This document shows, one piece after another, positions 5,998 to 11,684 of a stretch of DNA of 11,684 bases. Within the stretch, counting starts at the first letter, position 1. Every line of letters begins with the position of its first letter. Location: assembly GCA_038210595.1 (NCBI GenBank), contig JBBQWN010000052.1, forward strand, positions 1 to 11,684. The letters run 5' to 3'. Made by a program: the position numbers and the translations under genes. The DNA is from Glacieibacterium sp038210595 (GTDB taxonomy: Bacteria; Pseudomonadota; Alphaproteobacteria; Sphingomonadales; Sphingomonadaceae). Under the pieces are notes generated by a model. The model ran no database searches. It worked only from the letters and a program-made list of their open reading frames with translations, and was not told the origin of the DNA.

Positions 5998-6601
5998 CGA
6001 CAATATACGGATAGTCGGGGTTCTGCCGCAGGAAATCCTGGTGATAGGCTTCCGCCGGGTAGAACGGCTTGCCGGTCTCGATCGTCGTCACCACCGGACG
6101 GCTGTAGAGCGGCTTCAGCTGCGCGATATAGGCCTTCGCCACGCGCACCTGCTCCGGCGTCTGCGCGAAGATCGTGCCGCGATACTGGCTGCCGGTGTCC
6201 GGGCCCTGGCGGTTCAGCTGGGTCGGGTCCGTTGCCACCGAGAAATAGACCCGCAGCAGCTGGCCAAAGCTGACCTTCGAGGGGTCGTAGGTGATCCGCA
6301 CCGCCTCGGCATGGCCGGTCATGCCGGACCCGACGATCTCGTAATGGGCAGTGGCCGCGTTGCCGCCGGCATAGCCAGACACGACGTTGCGGACGCCGGC
6401 GACATGCTCGAACACGCCCTCCAGGCCCCAGAAGCACCCGCCCGCCAGGACAGCGACCGCGGTGCCGGGCCGAGGCGCTTCGTCGGCGGCGGCGACGGGC
6501 ATGACGCGCACCGCTTCCGCCGACACCGCAGGCTGGAGGAAGGACAGCGCGGCGACCCCGGCGACGCCGAAGCTGACAAGTGCAGTGACAGTCTTGCTCA
6601 T
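5933..6601 (-). CDS. msrA: Peptide-methionine (S)-S-oxide reductase MsrA, exported
   Basis: MsrA reduces the S-epimer of methionine sulfoxide in proteins. The 222-residue product has the catalytic signature GGCFWG with Cys56, then GYAGG, GHAEAV, and YHQDFLRQNPDYPYI. An N-terminal hydrophobic signal segment (residues 1-28, cleavage likely after VSA) suggests periplasmic location. Cys56 is the only cysteine, so there is no internal resolving Cys; this is a 1-Cys type that needs an external reductant to restore the sulfenic acid. The start chosen, ATG at 6601, follows GAGGA five bases upstream and begins the signal peptide; a longer open frame reaches 6655 but would run back into msrB. It starts 8 bases after the msrB stop, so the two are surely one operon. 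Its 3' end overlaps the convergent sterol-desaturase-like gene. Confidence 0.95.
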   Translation of the reverse strand: MSKTVTALVSFGVAGVAALSFLQPAVSAEAVRVMPVAAADEAPRPGTAVAVLAGGCFWGLEGVFEHVAGVRNVVSGYAGGNAATAHYEIVGSGMTGHAEAVRITYDPSKVSFGQLLRVYFSVATDPTQLNRQGPDTGSQYRGTIFAQTPEQVRVAKAYIAQLKPLYSRPVVTTIETGKPFYPAEAYHQDFLRQNPDYPYIVVNDLPKVAALKQLFPALYRGG

Positions 6602-6609
6602 GACGATCC

Positions 6610-7107
6610 TCAAGCCTTGGTGGGGACGAAGCGCATCGCGACGCCGTTCATGCAATAGCGTTTGCCGGTCGGTGGCGGACCATCATCGAACACATGGCCA
6701 AGATGCCCCCCGCAGCGGCGGCAGTGGACTTCGACCCGCTCCATCATGAAGGCGTGGTCGGTCGAAGTCCGGACCGCACCCTTGATCGGTGCCCAATAGC
6801 TGGGCCATCCGGTGTGGCTATCGAACTTGGTCGAACTTGCGAACAGCGGCAGCGCACAGCCGCCGCAAACGAAAGTGCCGGGACGGTGCTCGTCGTTAAG
6901 CGGCGAGGTGAACGGGCGTTCGGTGCCGGCCTCGCGCAGCACGTAATAGGCCTCGGGCGACAGCCGCGCCTTCCACTGTGCCGGGGTCAGCGTGACTTCG
7001 AAACGCGCCGGCGCCGGCGCGGCGCGTCCGAGCTGCGCGACGAACGGCACGGCGGCGGCAATGGTGCCAAAGCGCAAGGCGGCGCGGCGGGTGATGACTT
7101 TGATCAT
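6610..7107 (-). CDS. msrB: Peptide-methionine (R)-S-oxide reductase MsrB, exported (Tat-like signal)
   Basis: MsrB reduces the R-epimer of protein methionine sulfoxide and complements the adjacent MsrA. The product has 165 residues. Two zinc-binding CxxC pairs are present (CGGC at 81-84; CRRC at 129-132), then GGHLGHVFDDGPPPTGKRYCMNG with the catalytic Cys152. The KFDSHTGWPSYW stretch has Thr where two-Cys MsrBs carry the resolving Cys, so this is a 1-Cys type. The N-terminus TRRAALRFGTIAAAVPF has a twin Arg before a hydrophobic stretch, suggesting Tat export of a folded zinc protein; only the two Arg and position are diagnostic, so Sec export remains possible. No strong Shine-Dalgarno precedes the ATG. 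It lies 40 bases after the TerC gene and 8 bases before msrA. Confidence 0.95.
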   Translation of the reverse strand: MIKVITRRAALRFGTIAAAVPFVAQLGRAAPAPARFEVTLTPAQWKARLSPEAYYVLREAGTERPFTSPLNDEHRPGTFVCGGCALPLFASSTKFDSHTGWPSYWAPIKGAVRTSTDHAFMMERVEVHCRRCGGHLGHVFDDGPPPTGKRYCMNGVAMRFVPTKA

Positions 7108-7147
7108 GGAAACAGATACGTGGCCGCATCCGCCATGGTTACAAGGC

Positions 7148-7771
7148 TCAGCCGCCCATCAGCTGCTGCGCCATCGGTGCGACTTCGTGTACACCTTCCC
7201 AGATCATCTTGCCGGCGACGAAGACGATCATCGCGAAACCGATCCAGGCGATCCACTTGTAGCGCTCGATGATGCGCGCGATGCCGTTCGCCGCCAGGCC
7301 CATCAGCGCCACCGACAGGATCAGCCCGACGACCATGATGCCGGGGTGCTCGCGCGCCGCGCCGGCGACCGCCAGCACGTTGTCGAGGCTCATCGACAGG
7401 TCGGCGAAGGCAACCTGCACCGCCGCCGCACGGAAACTCCGCGGCTGCGCCAGATGCGCGGTATTCTCCTCGTGCGGCGGCTGGCGCAGTTCGCGCCACA
7501 TCTTGAACGCCACCCAGCACAGCAGCAGCCCGCCCGCCAGCACCAGCCCGACGATGGTCAGCAGCCAGGTCGCCAGCAGCGCAAACGCGATCCGCATGAT
7601 GAACGCCGCGCCGATACCGACCAGGATGACCTTGTTGCGGTCCTTCGGCGGCAGGCCGGCGGCCAGCGCGCCGACGACGATGGCATTGTCGCCCGCCAGC
7701 ACGATGTCGATCAGCACGACCTGCCCGAACACGGCGAGCGCTTCGGGGGTCAGCATCGCGGCGAAATCCAT
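7148..7771 (-). CDS. TerC-family integral membrane protein (YjbE-like)
   Basis: A 207-residue multi-pass membrane protein of the TerC family. It has the two inverted-repeat signature motifs: IVLAGDNAIVVG (23-34, Asp28-Asn29) and LSMSLDNVLAVAG (125-137, Asp130-Asn131). Hydrophobic segments flank a polar loop near residues 92-116. TerC relatives are linked to tellurium resistance and, for some (Alx, YceF/YkoY types), to manganese export or metal loading of exported proteins. Which applies here cannot be decided. The gene is the first of a TerC-msrB-msrA run; a link between metal homeostasis and oxidative repair is plausible but inferred. The 73-base upstream gap shows no obvious manganese riboswitch. 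The start ATG lacks a clear Shine-Dalgarno. Confidence 0.9.
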   Translation of the reverse strand: MDFAAMLTPEALAVFGQVVLIDIVLAGDNAIVVGALAAGLPPKDRNKVILVGIGAAFIMRIAFALLATWLLTIVGLVLAGGLLLCWVAFKMWRELRQPPHEENTAHLAQPRSFRAAAVQVAFADLSMSLDNVLAVAGAAREHPGIMVVGLILSVALMGLAANGIARIIERYKWIAWIGFAMIVFVAGKMIWEGVHEVAPMAQQLMGG

Positions 7772-7835
7772 GACGGGTGCGTAGCGGCAGCCCCGGCGAG
7801 CGGCAAGCCTTCAGACGGCGCGGCCGACCCCCGCA

Positions 7836-7855
7836 GTGCCGCCGTCAGGCGGCAC
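7836..7855 (-). terminator. Perfect hairpin spanning the stop codon of the YgjP-like gene
   Basis: GTGCCGCC (7836-7843) and GGCGGCAC (7848-7855) form a perfect 8-bp stem with a 4-base loop that contains the TGA stop codon of the metalloprotease gene. It lies at the end of the SCO1-ycgN-ygjP-like operon. No U-tract follows on the minus strand, so it may be a weak terminator or a 3'-end protecting structure. Confidence 0.5.
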
Positions 7856-8582
7856 GCCCCACCCAGTGCAGCGCCGCCCCGTGCGCCTTCAGCCAGCCGC
7901 GTTGCGGCGCGGGATCGCCGCCGTTGAGCTCGGCGGCGAGCGCCCAGAAGGCGCGGCCGTGGTTGGGGTGGAGCAGATGCGCGACCTCGTGCGCGACGAC
8001 GCTGTGCCGCACGCGCGGCGGCGCCAGGATCAGCCGCCAGCTGTAGGCGATGCGCGCGGTCGAGGCGCAGCTGCCCCAGCGCGCCGCCGGATCGCCGACG
8101 CGCACGGTCGCGGTCCGACCCAGCGCCGCCGCCAGCGCCGCCGTCGCCGGGGCGAGGTCGGCGAGCGCCTGCGCCTTCAGCCAGCGCGTCACCCGGCCGG
8201 GCAACGCCGCCGGATCGCCGCCGACCAGCAGCCGGTCGCCGTCGCGGGTTATGCTGCGCCCCGGTCCCCCGCCCAGGGTCAGCGTGCCGCCGTCGAACGG
8301 GATGACCGCGCCGGGCGCGAACGGCAGCGGCTGCGGCCAGCGCGCCACCTGCGCCGCGATCCAGCCGCGGTTGGCCGTGATCAGCGCCGCACCCTCCGAC
8401 AGCCGGGCCCGCGGCGACAGGGTCAGCCGCAGCGTGCCGCGCACCGCGTCGGCGCGCAGCGTCAGCCGCCGGGCGCGCGCGTCACGGCGCACCTCGACCT
8501 CGACCCGCCGTCCGGCGACGTCCAGCGGCGGCAGGAAGCGCGGTTCGCCGCGGACCACCTTGGGGGCGATCCGGAACAGCAT
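7845..8582 (-). CDS. YgjP-like (M48/DUF45 family) zinc metallopeptidase
   Basis: A 245-residue protein of the YgjP/DUF45 (WLM-related) metallopeptidase group. The zinc motif is VVAHEVAHLLHPNHGRAFW, with His198, Glu199 and His202 of HExxH and a following His (205 or 208) as the likely third ligand. RWGSCASTARIAYSWRLILAP (168-188) is the conserved strand that precedes the motif in this family. No signal peptide or membrane segment is visible, so it should be cytoplasmic. Its substrate is unknown. The ATG follows directly on the ycgN stop codon (TAGATG), suggesting translational coupling. It is the last gene of the SCO1-ycgN-ygjP-like operon. Confidence 0.9.
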   Translation of the reverse strand: MLFRIAPKVVRGEPRFLPPLDVAGRRVEVEVRRDARARRLTLRADAVRGTLRLTLSPRARLSEGAALITANRGWIAAQVARWPQPLPFAPGAVIPFDGGTLTLGGGPGRSITRDGDRLLVGGDPAALPGRVTRWLKAQALADLAPATAALAAALGRTATVRVGDPAARWGSCASTARIAYSWRLILAPPRVRHSVVAHEVAHLLHPNHGRAFWALAAELNGGDPAPQRGWLKAHGAALHWVGRAA

Positions 8583-9020
8583 CTACAGCGGCGTCTCGAT
8601 GATGTGGTTCTCCAGCGGGCCGGCATCGTCCTCGCTGATCGTCCAGCCGCGCACCGACGCGCCGGCGCGGTGCACCGCCTCGCGGTCGCCCGACACCAGG
8701 TGATGCCATTCGGGCAGCCCCTGGCCGCGATGGACGCGCAGATAGGCGCAGCTCGACGGCAGCCAGTCGAGCGTCTCCAGCTTCTGCGGGGTCAGGCGGA
8801 CGCATTCCGGGACATGGGCGCGGCGGTTGCGATAGTCCGAGCACAGGCCAGTCGTGCGGTTGAGCAGCCGGCACGCGACATTGGTCGGCAGCAGCTCGCC
8901 GGTGTCCTCGTCCTCGAGCTTGTGGATGCAGCATTTGCCGCAGCCGTCGCACAGGCTCTCCCATTGCTCGCGGGTCATGGCGCGCAGCGGCACCCGCTCC
9001 CAGAACGGCCTATCGGACAT
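8583..9020 (-). CDS. YcgN-family cysteine-cluster protein (UPF0260)
   Basis: A 145-residue cytoplasmic protein of the YcgN/YkgJ cysteine-cluster group, near the usual length of about 150. The signature WESLCDGCGKCCIHKLEDEDTG places Cys at 24, 27, 30 and 31, with further conserved Cys at 50, 60, 73 and 91, in the context TNVACRLL, GLCSDYRNR and VPECVRLTP. These residues are thought to bind zinc or an iron-sulfur cluster; the biological role is unknown. The start codon lies inside the 3' end of the SCO1 gene (11-base overlap) and no good Shine-Dalgarno is seen, so translation is probably coupled. The stop abuts the next ATG. Confidence 0.93.
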   Translation of the reverse strand: MSDRPFWERVPLRAMTREQWESLCDGCGKCCIHKLEDEDTGELLPTNVACRLLNRTTGLCSDYRNRRAHVPECVRLTPQKLETLDWLPSSCAYLRVHRGQGLPEWHHLVSGDREAVHRAGASVRGWTISEDDAGPLENHIIETPL

Positions 9021-9603
9021 AGGTTTTCAGTTCGGTGGTGATTTCGGCGGCGGTGGCGGCGTGGCCGGTGAAGGCGATCGGCTTGCCATCGGGGCCCATC
9101 AGATAGGTGATCGCCATATGGTCCATCAGATAGTCCGCCGCCCCCGCCGGACCAGCGCGGCGGGCATAGATCCGGTAGGCCTTCATCGCCGCATCGACCT
9201 GCGGCCGGGTGCCGGTCAGCGCGATCAGGCGCGGGTGGAAGCTTGCCGCGAACGCCTTCAGCGCCGCGGGGCGGTCGCGTTCGGGATCGACGGTAATGAA
9301 CACCGGCACGACGTTCGCACCGCGCGCCGGCTCGGCCGCCTCGAACGCGCTCAGCCCCTGCGAGATGGTCTGCACGTCGAGCGGGCAGACATCGGGGCAG
9401 AAGGTGTAGCCGAAATAGACCAGGGCATAGCGGCCCTTCAGGTCCTTGTCGGTGAACGCCCGGCCGTTCTGGTCGACCAGCGCGAAAGGTCCGCCGATCG
9501 CGCTGCCCGCCAGCGGGCCCGGCGCGGGCGCCGACGGCGTGCACGCCGCCAGCCCGAGGCCGACGGCGGCGAGCGCCATCAGCAAGGTGCGGCGGCTATT
9601 CAT
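9010..9603 (-). CDS. SCO1/SenC-family copper chaperone lipoprotein
   Basis: SCO1/SenC proteins deliver copper to the CuA site of cytochrome c oxidase and have a thioredoxin fold. The 197-residue product begins with a lipoprotein signal (MNSRRTLLMALAAVGLGLAAC, lipobox LAAC, acylated Cys21), so it is anchored on the periplasmic face of a membrane. The copper ligands are FCPDVCP (Cys69, Cys73) and His162 in DHMAITYLMGPDG; all three are present. Length is typical. It heads an operon with ycgN and the metalloprotease, and is divergent from the ankyrin gene across 54 bases. In Rhodobacter relatives senC sits beside the regB/regA genes; here a RegB-type kinase lies 1.6 kb away on the opposite strand. 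Confidence 0.95.
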   Translation of the reverse strand: MNSRRTLLMALAAVGLGLAACTPSAPAPGPLAGSAIGGPFALVDQNGRAFTDKDLKGRYALVYFGYTFCPDVCPLDVQTISQGLSAFEAAEPARGANVVPVFITVDPERDRPAALKAFAASFHPRLIALTGTRPQVDAAMKAYRIYARRAGPAGAADYLMDHMAITYLMGPDGKPIAFTGHAATAAEITTELKTYVR

Positions 9604-9617
9604 CCGGGGTTGCTCGA

Positions 9618-9628
9618 CCTAGACTAGG
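9618..9628. promoter_or_regulatory. CTAG-containing palindrome in the divergent promoter region
   Basis: CCTAG-A-CTAGG is a perfect palindrome around A9623 in the 54-base gap between the divergent SCO1 and ankyrin genes. CTAG is a rare tetranucleotide in many bacterial genomes and occurs twice within nine bases here. It lies where an operator could act on both genes. Function is inferred from position and symmetry only. Confidence 0.35.
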
Positions 9629-9657
9629 AACCGGTCATTTAGGATGGAGCGCCGTTT

Positions 9658-10254
9658 ATGTCGACCTGGGGTGCACGCCTCCTGGCCCCACTTGCGATCG
9701 TCGCTCTGGCCAGCCCGGCGGCGGCGCAGTTTTCCGACGCCTACAAGTTCCTGAAAGCGGTCAAGGACAAGGACGGCGCCACCGCCAAGAAGATTCTCGA
9801 CGTGCCCGGCAATGCGCTGGTCAACGCGCGCGACGCGGAAACCGGCGACAGCGCGCTGCACATCGTCGTGCGGCGCTCCGATGCGGCCTGGCTGGGGTTC
9901 CTGCTGCAGGCCGATGCCAACCCCAATTCCCGCGACCGCGACGGCTCGACCCCGCTGCTCGTCGCCGCAACGATCGATTTCGAGGACGGCGTCCGGGTGC
10001 TGATCGCCGTGCACGCGCAGGTCGATCTCGCCAACCGGCTGGGCGAGACGCCGCTGCTGAAGGCGGTGCAGCGCCGCAGCCTGACCGTCGCGCGGCTGCT
10101 GCTCGAGGCCGGGGCCAACCCCGACGCCACCGACAACAGCGGCAATTCCCCGCGCAGTGTCGCGCTGGCCGACACGCGCGGCGGGCCGCTGACCCGGCTG
10201 CTCAAGGACGCACCGGCGCGCAAATCGGCACCGGTCCAGGGTCCGGTGCGCTAG
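9658..10254 (+). CDS. Exported ankyrin-repeat protein
   Basis: A 198-residue protein with a signal peptide (residues 1-23, cleavage near SPAAA|QF) followed by about four to five ankyrin repeats: roughly 28-60 (degenerate), 61-93 (ETGDSALHIV), 94-126 (RDGSTPLLVAA), 127-159 (RLGETPLLKAVQ, with LLLEAGANPDATD) and a partial repeat at 160-185. Ankyrin stacks bind partner proteins; no enzymatic residues are visible. The likely location is the periplasm. The start ATG is supported by AGGATGGAG just upstream with a 9-base gap. The DUF5996 gene starts one base after the stop, so the two share a transcript. The partner and role are unknown. Confidence 0.92.
   Translation: MSTWGARLLAPLAIVALASPAAAQFSDAYKFLKAVKDKDGATAKKILDVPGNALVNARDAETGDSALHIVVRRSDAAWLGFLLQADANPNSRDRDGSTPLLVAATIDFEDGVRVLIAVHAQVDLANRLGETPLLKAVQRRSLTVARLLLEAGANPDATDNSGNSPRSVALADTRGGPLTRLLKDAPARKSAPVQGPVR
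10228..10249 (+). other. Hairpin inside the 3' end of the ankyrin gene
   Basis: GCACCGG (10228-10234) and CCGGTGC (10243-10249) form a 7-bp stem with an 8-base loop, ending two bases before the stop codon and six before the next ATG. No T-tract follows. It could modulate coupling to the DUF5996 gene; it may also be chance in GC-rich coding sequence. Confidence 0.25.
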
Positions 10255-10255
10255 C

Positions 10256-11176
10256 ATGTGGCCGCCGCTGCCCCGTTTCGCCGCCTGGGCCGACACCGTG
10301 CGGACCGTGCAACTGTGGACGCAGATCGTCGGCAAGGTGCGACTGACGCTGACGCCCTGGCTGAACCACAGCTGGCACGTCGCGCTGTACCCGACGACGC
10401 GCGGCCTCGGCACCGGCCCGGTGTTTCACGTGGAACAGGCGTTCGAGCTGGAGTTCGACTTCGTCGATCACCGGCTGATCCTGCGCCGCGCGGGCGCGCC
10501 CGACACCGGCTTCCCGCTGGCCCCGATGGCCGTCGCGGAATTCTACCGTCGCACGATGGCCCTGCTTGCCGACGCCGGTATCACGTTGGCGATCGACGTG
10601 CTGCCCAACGAAGTACCCGACCCGGTCGCCTTCCCCGACGACGAGGTGCACCGCAGTTATGACGCCGCCGCGATGCACGATTTCTGGCGCGCGGTGATGC
10701 AGGCGGCGCGCATTTTCGGCCGCTTCCGCACCAACTTCCTCGGCAAGGCGAGTCCCATCCACTTCTTCTGGGGCAGTTTCGACCTTGCCGCGACGCGCTT
10801 TTCCGGACACCCGGCGCCGCGTCACCCCGGCGGCTTCCCGGGCCTGCCCGACGACGTGACGGTCGAGGCGTACAGCCATCAGGAAAGCAGCGCCGGCTTC
10901 TGGCCCGGTGACGCCGATCATGAGGCGGCGTTCTACAGCTATGCCTATCCGTCGCCCGACGGCTTCAGGGACGCCGCCGTGCCCGCGCCGGCCTATTGGG
11001 ACGTGAACCTCGGCGAATGGCTGCTCGACTATGCCGCGGTGCAGGCCGCGCCCGACCCCGACGCGATGCTGCTCGGCTTCCTGGAGGCGACCTACCGCGC
11101 CGCCGCGACGCTGGGACGCTGGGATCCGGCGCTCGACTGCGGGATCGGCGTGCCGGGCGTGCCGCGGCCGGTCTAA
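10256..11176 (+). CDS. DUF5996-family protein
   Basis: A 306-residue protein of unknown function recognised as DUF5996. Family landmarks are the start WPPLPRFAAWADTVRTVQLW, then QIVGKVRL, NHSWHVALYPTTRGL (37-51), GKASPIHFFWGSFDLAATRF (163-182), and EAYSHQESSAGFWPG (204-218). It is rich in conserved Trp, His and Phe. No signal peptide or transmembrane helix is visible, so it is probably cytoplasmic, unlike its exported upstream neighbour. The many conserved His and acidic residues could bind metal, but no known catalytic motif is recognisable. The ATG is one base after the ankyrin stop, implying translational coupling. Confidence 0.88.
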   Translation: MWPPLPRFAAWADTVRTVQLWTQIVGKVRLTLTPWLNHSWHVALYPTTRGLGTGPVFHVEQAFELEFDFVDHRLILRRAGAPDTGFPLAPMAVAEFYRRTMALLADAGITLAIDVLPNEVPDPVAFPDDEVHRSYDAAAMHDFWRAVMQAARIFGRFRTNFLGKASPIHFFWGSFDLAATRFSGHPAPRHPGGFPGLPDDVTVEAYSHQESSAGFWPGDADHEAAFYSYAYPSPDGFRDAAVPAPAYWDVNLGEWLLDYAAVQAAPDPDAMLLGFLEATYRAAATLGRWDPALDCGIGVPGVPRPV

Positions 11177-11221
11177 TCCGCCGCATCGCCATCGCGTAAC
11201 GACCGGCCTACAACGCCGCCC

Positions 11222-11684
11222 ATGAAGCCGTCGCCCTCGCTGGTTGCCGCGGCACTCGAACGCCCTGGCGTCCGGGTCTGGACCCTCGTGTCGCTGCGCT
11301 GGATCGCCATCGGCGGGCAGCTTGCCACACTCGTCTACGTCGGGCTGTACCTGCGCTTCCCGCTGCACTGGCCGTCTCTGGTCGCGGCGGTGGCGGCGGC
11401 GGCGGTGCTCAACATCGGGCTGGCGACGCTGTATCCGCGGCAGGCGCGGCTGCAGGGCAATGCCGTGCTGCTCCACCTCGCCTTCGATCTCGTCCAGGCG
11501 GGCGTGCTGCTGTACCTGACCGGCGGAATCGGAAATCCGTTCGCGATACTGCTGGTGGTGCCGGTGACGATCTCCGCGACCCTGCTGCCGGCGCGCGCCA
11601 TGGCCGCATTGGGCGCGCTCGCCATCGTCATCCTGTTCCTGCTCTGGCACTGGGCGATGCCGCTGCCGTGGCTCGGCGAGCCGC
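11222..11684 (+). CDS. regB: RegB/PrrB/ActS-type redox-sensing histidine kinase, N-terminal part, cut by window edge
   Basis: The frame is open from ATG 11222 to the last base; 154 residues are visible. It encodes several transmembrane helices after a short cytoplasmic N-terminus (LVSLRWIAIGGQLATLVYVG opens TM1). LTGGIGNPFAILL contains GGIGNPF (101-107), matching the GGxxNPF quinone-sensing heptapeptide of RegB-family kinases. RegB phosphorylates RegA in response to respiratory redox state and controls oxidases, photosynthesis and carbon/nitrogen genes in alphaproteobacteria. The redox-active Cys, the phosphoacceptor His and the ATPase domain lie beyond the window. No in-frame start exists between the upstream TAA (11174-11176) and this ATG, which fixes the start despite no clear Shine-Dalgarno. 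It lies 45 bases after the DUF5996 gene. Confidence 0.85.
   Translation, partial: MKPSPSLVAAALERPGVRVWTLVSLRWIAIGGQLATLVYVGLYLRFPLHWPSLVAAVAAAAVLNIGLATLYPRQARLQGNAVLLHLAFDLVQAGVLLYLTGGIGNPFAILLVVPVTISATLLPARAMAALGALAIVILFLLWHWAMPLPWLGEP

Noticed and set aside
6602..6655. Longer MsrA with an 18-residue N-terminal extension
   Set aside because: The extension overlaps the 3' end of msrB and adds a charged stretch before a normal signal peptide; ATG 6601 has its own Shine-Dalgarno.
7772..7844. Possible manganese (yybP-ykoY) riboswitch upstream of the TerC gene
   Set aside because: The gap is only 73 bases, partly taken by the operon-end hairpin, and none of the riboswitch's conserved loop sequences is recognisable.
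10202..11650. Long minus-strand open frame (about 482 codons) opposite the DUF5996 and kinase genes
   Set aside because: It covers three well-supported plus-strand genes and encodes a repetitive Arg/Gly/His-rich sequence without any domain; it is a GC-driven shadow.
1..11684. CRISPR arrays, tRNA genes, insertion sequences or prophage genes
   Set aside because: No regularly spaced direct repeats, cloverleaf-like segments, transposase motifs or phage structural genes were seen on either strand.

Overview
The window is high-GC, densely packed chromosomal DNA from an alphaproteobacterium, most likely a sphingomonad (Sphingomonadales). The best lineage marker is the exported protein at 4344-5075, which ends in a PEPxxWA-type C-terminal sorting tail (VPEPATWAMMVGGFGLVG followed by an Arg cluster). 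The YcgN, SCO1, YgjP-like metalloprotease and RegB-type kinase genes also fit that lineage. No tRNA, rRNA, CRISPR array, insertion sequence or phage gene is visible.

Layout. (1) 1-1962, plus strand: the 3' part of a multifunctional fatty-acid beta-oxidation protein, then an AdiC-like amino-acid permease. (2) 1963-2449: a compact cassette between two convergent genes. It holds one DUF559 (Vsr-like nuclease fold) gene on the minus strand, bracketed by a 27-base inverted repeat (26/27 identical) whose arms are hairpin-forming and G-rich. (3) 2450-4060, minus: a PYROXD2/phytoene-desaturase-like FAD oxidoreductase. (4) 4061-4343: an AT-richer regulatory region with a full-consensus sigma-54 promoter and two short upstream palindromes. 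It drives the PEPxxWA-CTERM protein gene (4344-5075), which is closed by a GC-rich hairpin. (5) 5152-5997, plus: a membrane sterol-desaturase/fatty-acid-hydroxylase family protein whose 3' end overlaps msrA tail to tail. (6) 5933-7771, minus: TerC-family membrane protein, msrB and msrA in a row; both Msr enzymes carry export signals. (7) 7845-9603, minus: a tight SCO1-ycgN-ygjP-like operon (11-nt overlap, then TAGATG junction), ending in a perfect hairpin. (8) 9658-11176, plus: an exported ankyrin-repeat protein and a DUF5996 protein one nucleotide apart. (9) 11222 to the window end, plus: the N-terminal membrane part of a RegB/PrrB/ActS redox-sensing histidine kinase, cut by the window edge.

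How it fits together. The right half has a cell-envelope redox theme: periplasmic methionine sulfoxide repair (MsrA/MsrB), copper delivery to cytochrome oxidase (SCO1), and a quinone/redox-sensing kinase close by. The left half is lipid and amino-acid metabolism interrupted by the DUF559 cassette. The items most worth follow-up are the DUF559 gene inside matched hairpin/G-rich inverted repeats, and the sigma-54 promoter with candidate enhancer palindromes in front of the sorted surface protein.
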